A stretch of 6,485 nucleotides of DNA from Pseudomonadota bacterium (GTDB lineage: Bacteria; Pseudomonadota; Gammaproteobacteria; Burkholderiales; Burkholderiaceae_D). How positions within the stretch are numbered: the stretch's first letter is position 1; every line of letters starts with the position of its first letter. The position numbers and the translations under genes were made by a program. The DNA is taken from assembly GCA_023435945.1 (NCBI GenBank), contig JAEZLB010000108.1, forward strand, positions 1-6,485, read 5' to 3'. Under the pieces are notes generated by a model. That model made no database searches. It saw nothing but the letters and a program-made list of their open reading frames with translations, and was not told the DNA's origin. Shown piece by piece: positions 5,737-6,485 of this stretch.

Positions 5737-5755
5737 AAGATGGCATGCCCATCTT
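5737..5755 (-). repeat. Hairpin in the hydrolase-PHP spacer
   Basis: AAGATGG pairs with CCATCTT (7 bp, 5-nt loop) in the 85-nt spacer between the hydrolase stop and the PHP start. No T-run follows on the minus strand (TCATCGTAAAATAG), so it is a poor intrinsic terminator. Two weak -10-like hexamers flank it on that strand, TATAAC (5765-5760) and TAAAAT (5731-5726), neither with a recognisable -35. It could be a 5' leader structure of the PHP transcript or a processing site. Confidence 0.35.
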
Positions 5756-5774
5756 ACGGGTTATACAGGCTTAG

Positions 5775-6485
5775 TCACGCAACAAGAAACGATTCGATCA
5801 GTTCGGCCACGGCCTTCGGCTGATCGTGATGCAGCATGTGCCCGGCGTCAACAACTATTTCCCTGCGCACCTCAGGAATAATGGCGACGCGGTTATCCAC
5901 TTCCCTGCGCGCGGCCTCACGGTCCGCGCTCCATTTCAGAAAATGCGGATGGTCCGCTTCCACCCATAACACGGGCGCTGCAATCTGCGACCAGCAAGCA
6001 AGCGTTTCTTCGACCCGATAGAGAATGGGGTTGACGCGCTTGTGCGCAGGATCGGCCAGTATGTGCCAGCGCCCATCGGCACTCGGCACGGCCCAATGAG
6101 AGGCCAGGAAGACTGCGCGTTCTTCGGACAGGCGCGGATTATTCTTGCGCAATCTCGCCACCACAGCCTCAGATGATGGGTAAGCGCCAAGAATCGGCGG
6201 CTGCCGCTCTTCTTCCAGCCATTCGGCATAACGCTGCGGTGCCATTTGCGGCGGCATCGGCGGCAAACCGAATCCCTCCAGGTTCACCAGCTTTGCCACC
6301 TTTTGAGGCTGCACGCCAGCATAGATCATAGCGACGTTGCCGCCCATGCTATGCCCGATCAAAGCAGTCGCCTCATCGCTGGAATAATGGGCCAACAAGG
6401 CATCCAGATCGGCCAAGTAATCGGGATACCAATAACTCCCGAATGGCGTTGCATCTGTCAATCCGAACCCGCGCCAATCGGGAGC
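5775..6485 (-). CDS. Alpha/beta hydrolase, 5' end beyond the window
   Basis: A serine hydrolase of the alpha/beta fold (Abhydrolase_1/6 type). The frame stays open to the window edge, so the gene starts outside: its first visible residues, APDWRGFGLTD, are the family block (D-x-RGFG-x-S/T) that follows strand 4. A TTG at 6461 is internal and not the start. The visible part is 236 residues; the missing N-terminus is probably about 40-60 residues and should hold the oxyanion HG motif. The nucleophile elbow GHSMGG has its Ser at 6350-6348. The likely acid is the Asp in VLWVEADHP (about 5954-5952), and the catalytic His is in VDAGHMLHHDQP (about 5840-5838). A cap domain fills the part between them. 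The substrate is unknown; esterase or C-C hydrolase are guesses. It sits 85 nt upstream of the PHP gene in the same direction. Confidence 0.9.
   Translation of the reverse strand, partial: APDWRGFGLTDATPFGSYWYPDYLADLDALLAHYSSDEATALIGHSMGGNVAMIYAGVQPQKVAKLVNLEGFGLPPMPPQMAPQRYAEWLEEERQPPILGAYPSSEAVVARLRKNNPRLSEERAVFLASHWAVPSADGRWHILADPAHKRVNPILYRVEETLACWSQIAAPVLWVEADHPHFLKWSADREAARREVDNRVAIIPEVRREIVVDAGHMLHHDQPKAVAELIESFLVA

Overview
The window looks like chromosomal backbone of a betaproteobacterium, most likely order Burkholderiales and possibly family Oxalobacteraceae. That placement is inferred from memory of protein sequences: the DapA N-terminus, the ~400-residue TrpRS with a mid-protein insertion, and the order hydrolase / PHP phosphatase / YciO / M50 protease / trpS / methyltransferase / dapA. 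No database search was possible. Nothing marks mobile DNA: there are no transposases, integrases, tRNA genes, CRISPR repeats or phage genes.

All eight genes read on the minus strand, so transcription runs from high to low coordinates. In that order they are: an alpha/beta hydrolase missing its 5' end at the window edge (6485-5775); a PHP-domain nucleotide phosphatase/RNase AM-like protein (5689-4853); the membrane protease HtpX (4703-3828); YciO of the Sua5/YrdC family (3771-3148); an M50 site-2-protease-like membrane protein (3052-2393); tryptophanyl-tRNA synthetase (2389-1184); a class I SAM methyltransferase (1169-588); and dihydrodipicolinate synthase DapA, cut by the window start (503-1). 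Long plus-strand frames opposite these genes are shadows. There is no gene-free stretch longer than about 150 bp.

The genes fall into three expression blocks. Hydrolase and PHP form the upstream block. htpX is a self-contained unit with its own sigma70-like promoter, a strong Shine-Dalgarno sequence and an intrinsic terminator. yciO, M50, trpS, the methyltransferase and dapA form the downstream block, with tight spacing around trpS (3 nt upstream, 14 nt downstream) and looser 95 nt and 84 nt spacers before M50 and dapA. The themes are housekeeping: translation (TrpRS, YciO-type nucleotide chemistry, PHP/RNase AM-type RNA or nucleotide turnover), membrane protein quality control (HtpX, M50) and lysine/diaminopimelate synthesis (DapA).

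I do not see a previously undescribed multi-gene system. The points most worth a second look are: a four-cysteine pattern in TrpRS closely resembling the [4Fe-4S] motif known from Thermotoga TrpRS; htpX sitting between PHP and yciO, which are adjacent in E. coli; a 37-bp dyad that contains the -35 box of htpX; a terminator whose U-tract runs almost into the yciO start codon; and a possible extended -10 promoter giving a leaderless M50 transcript.
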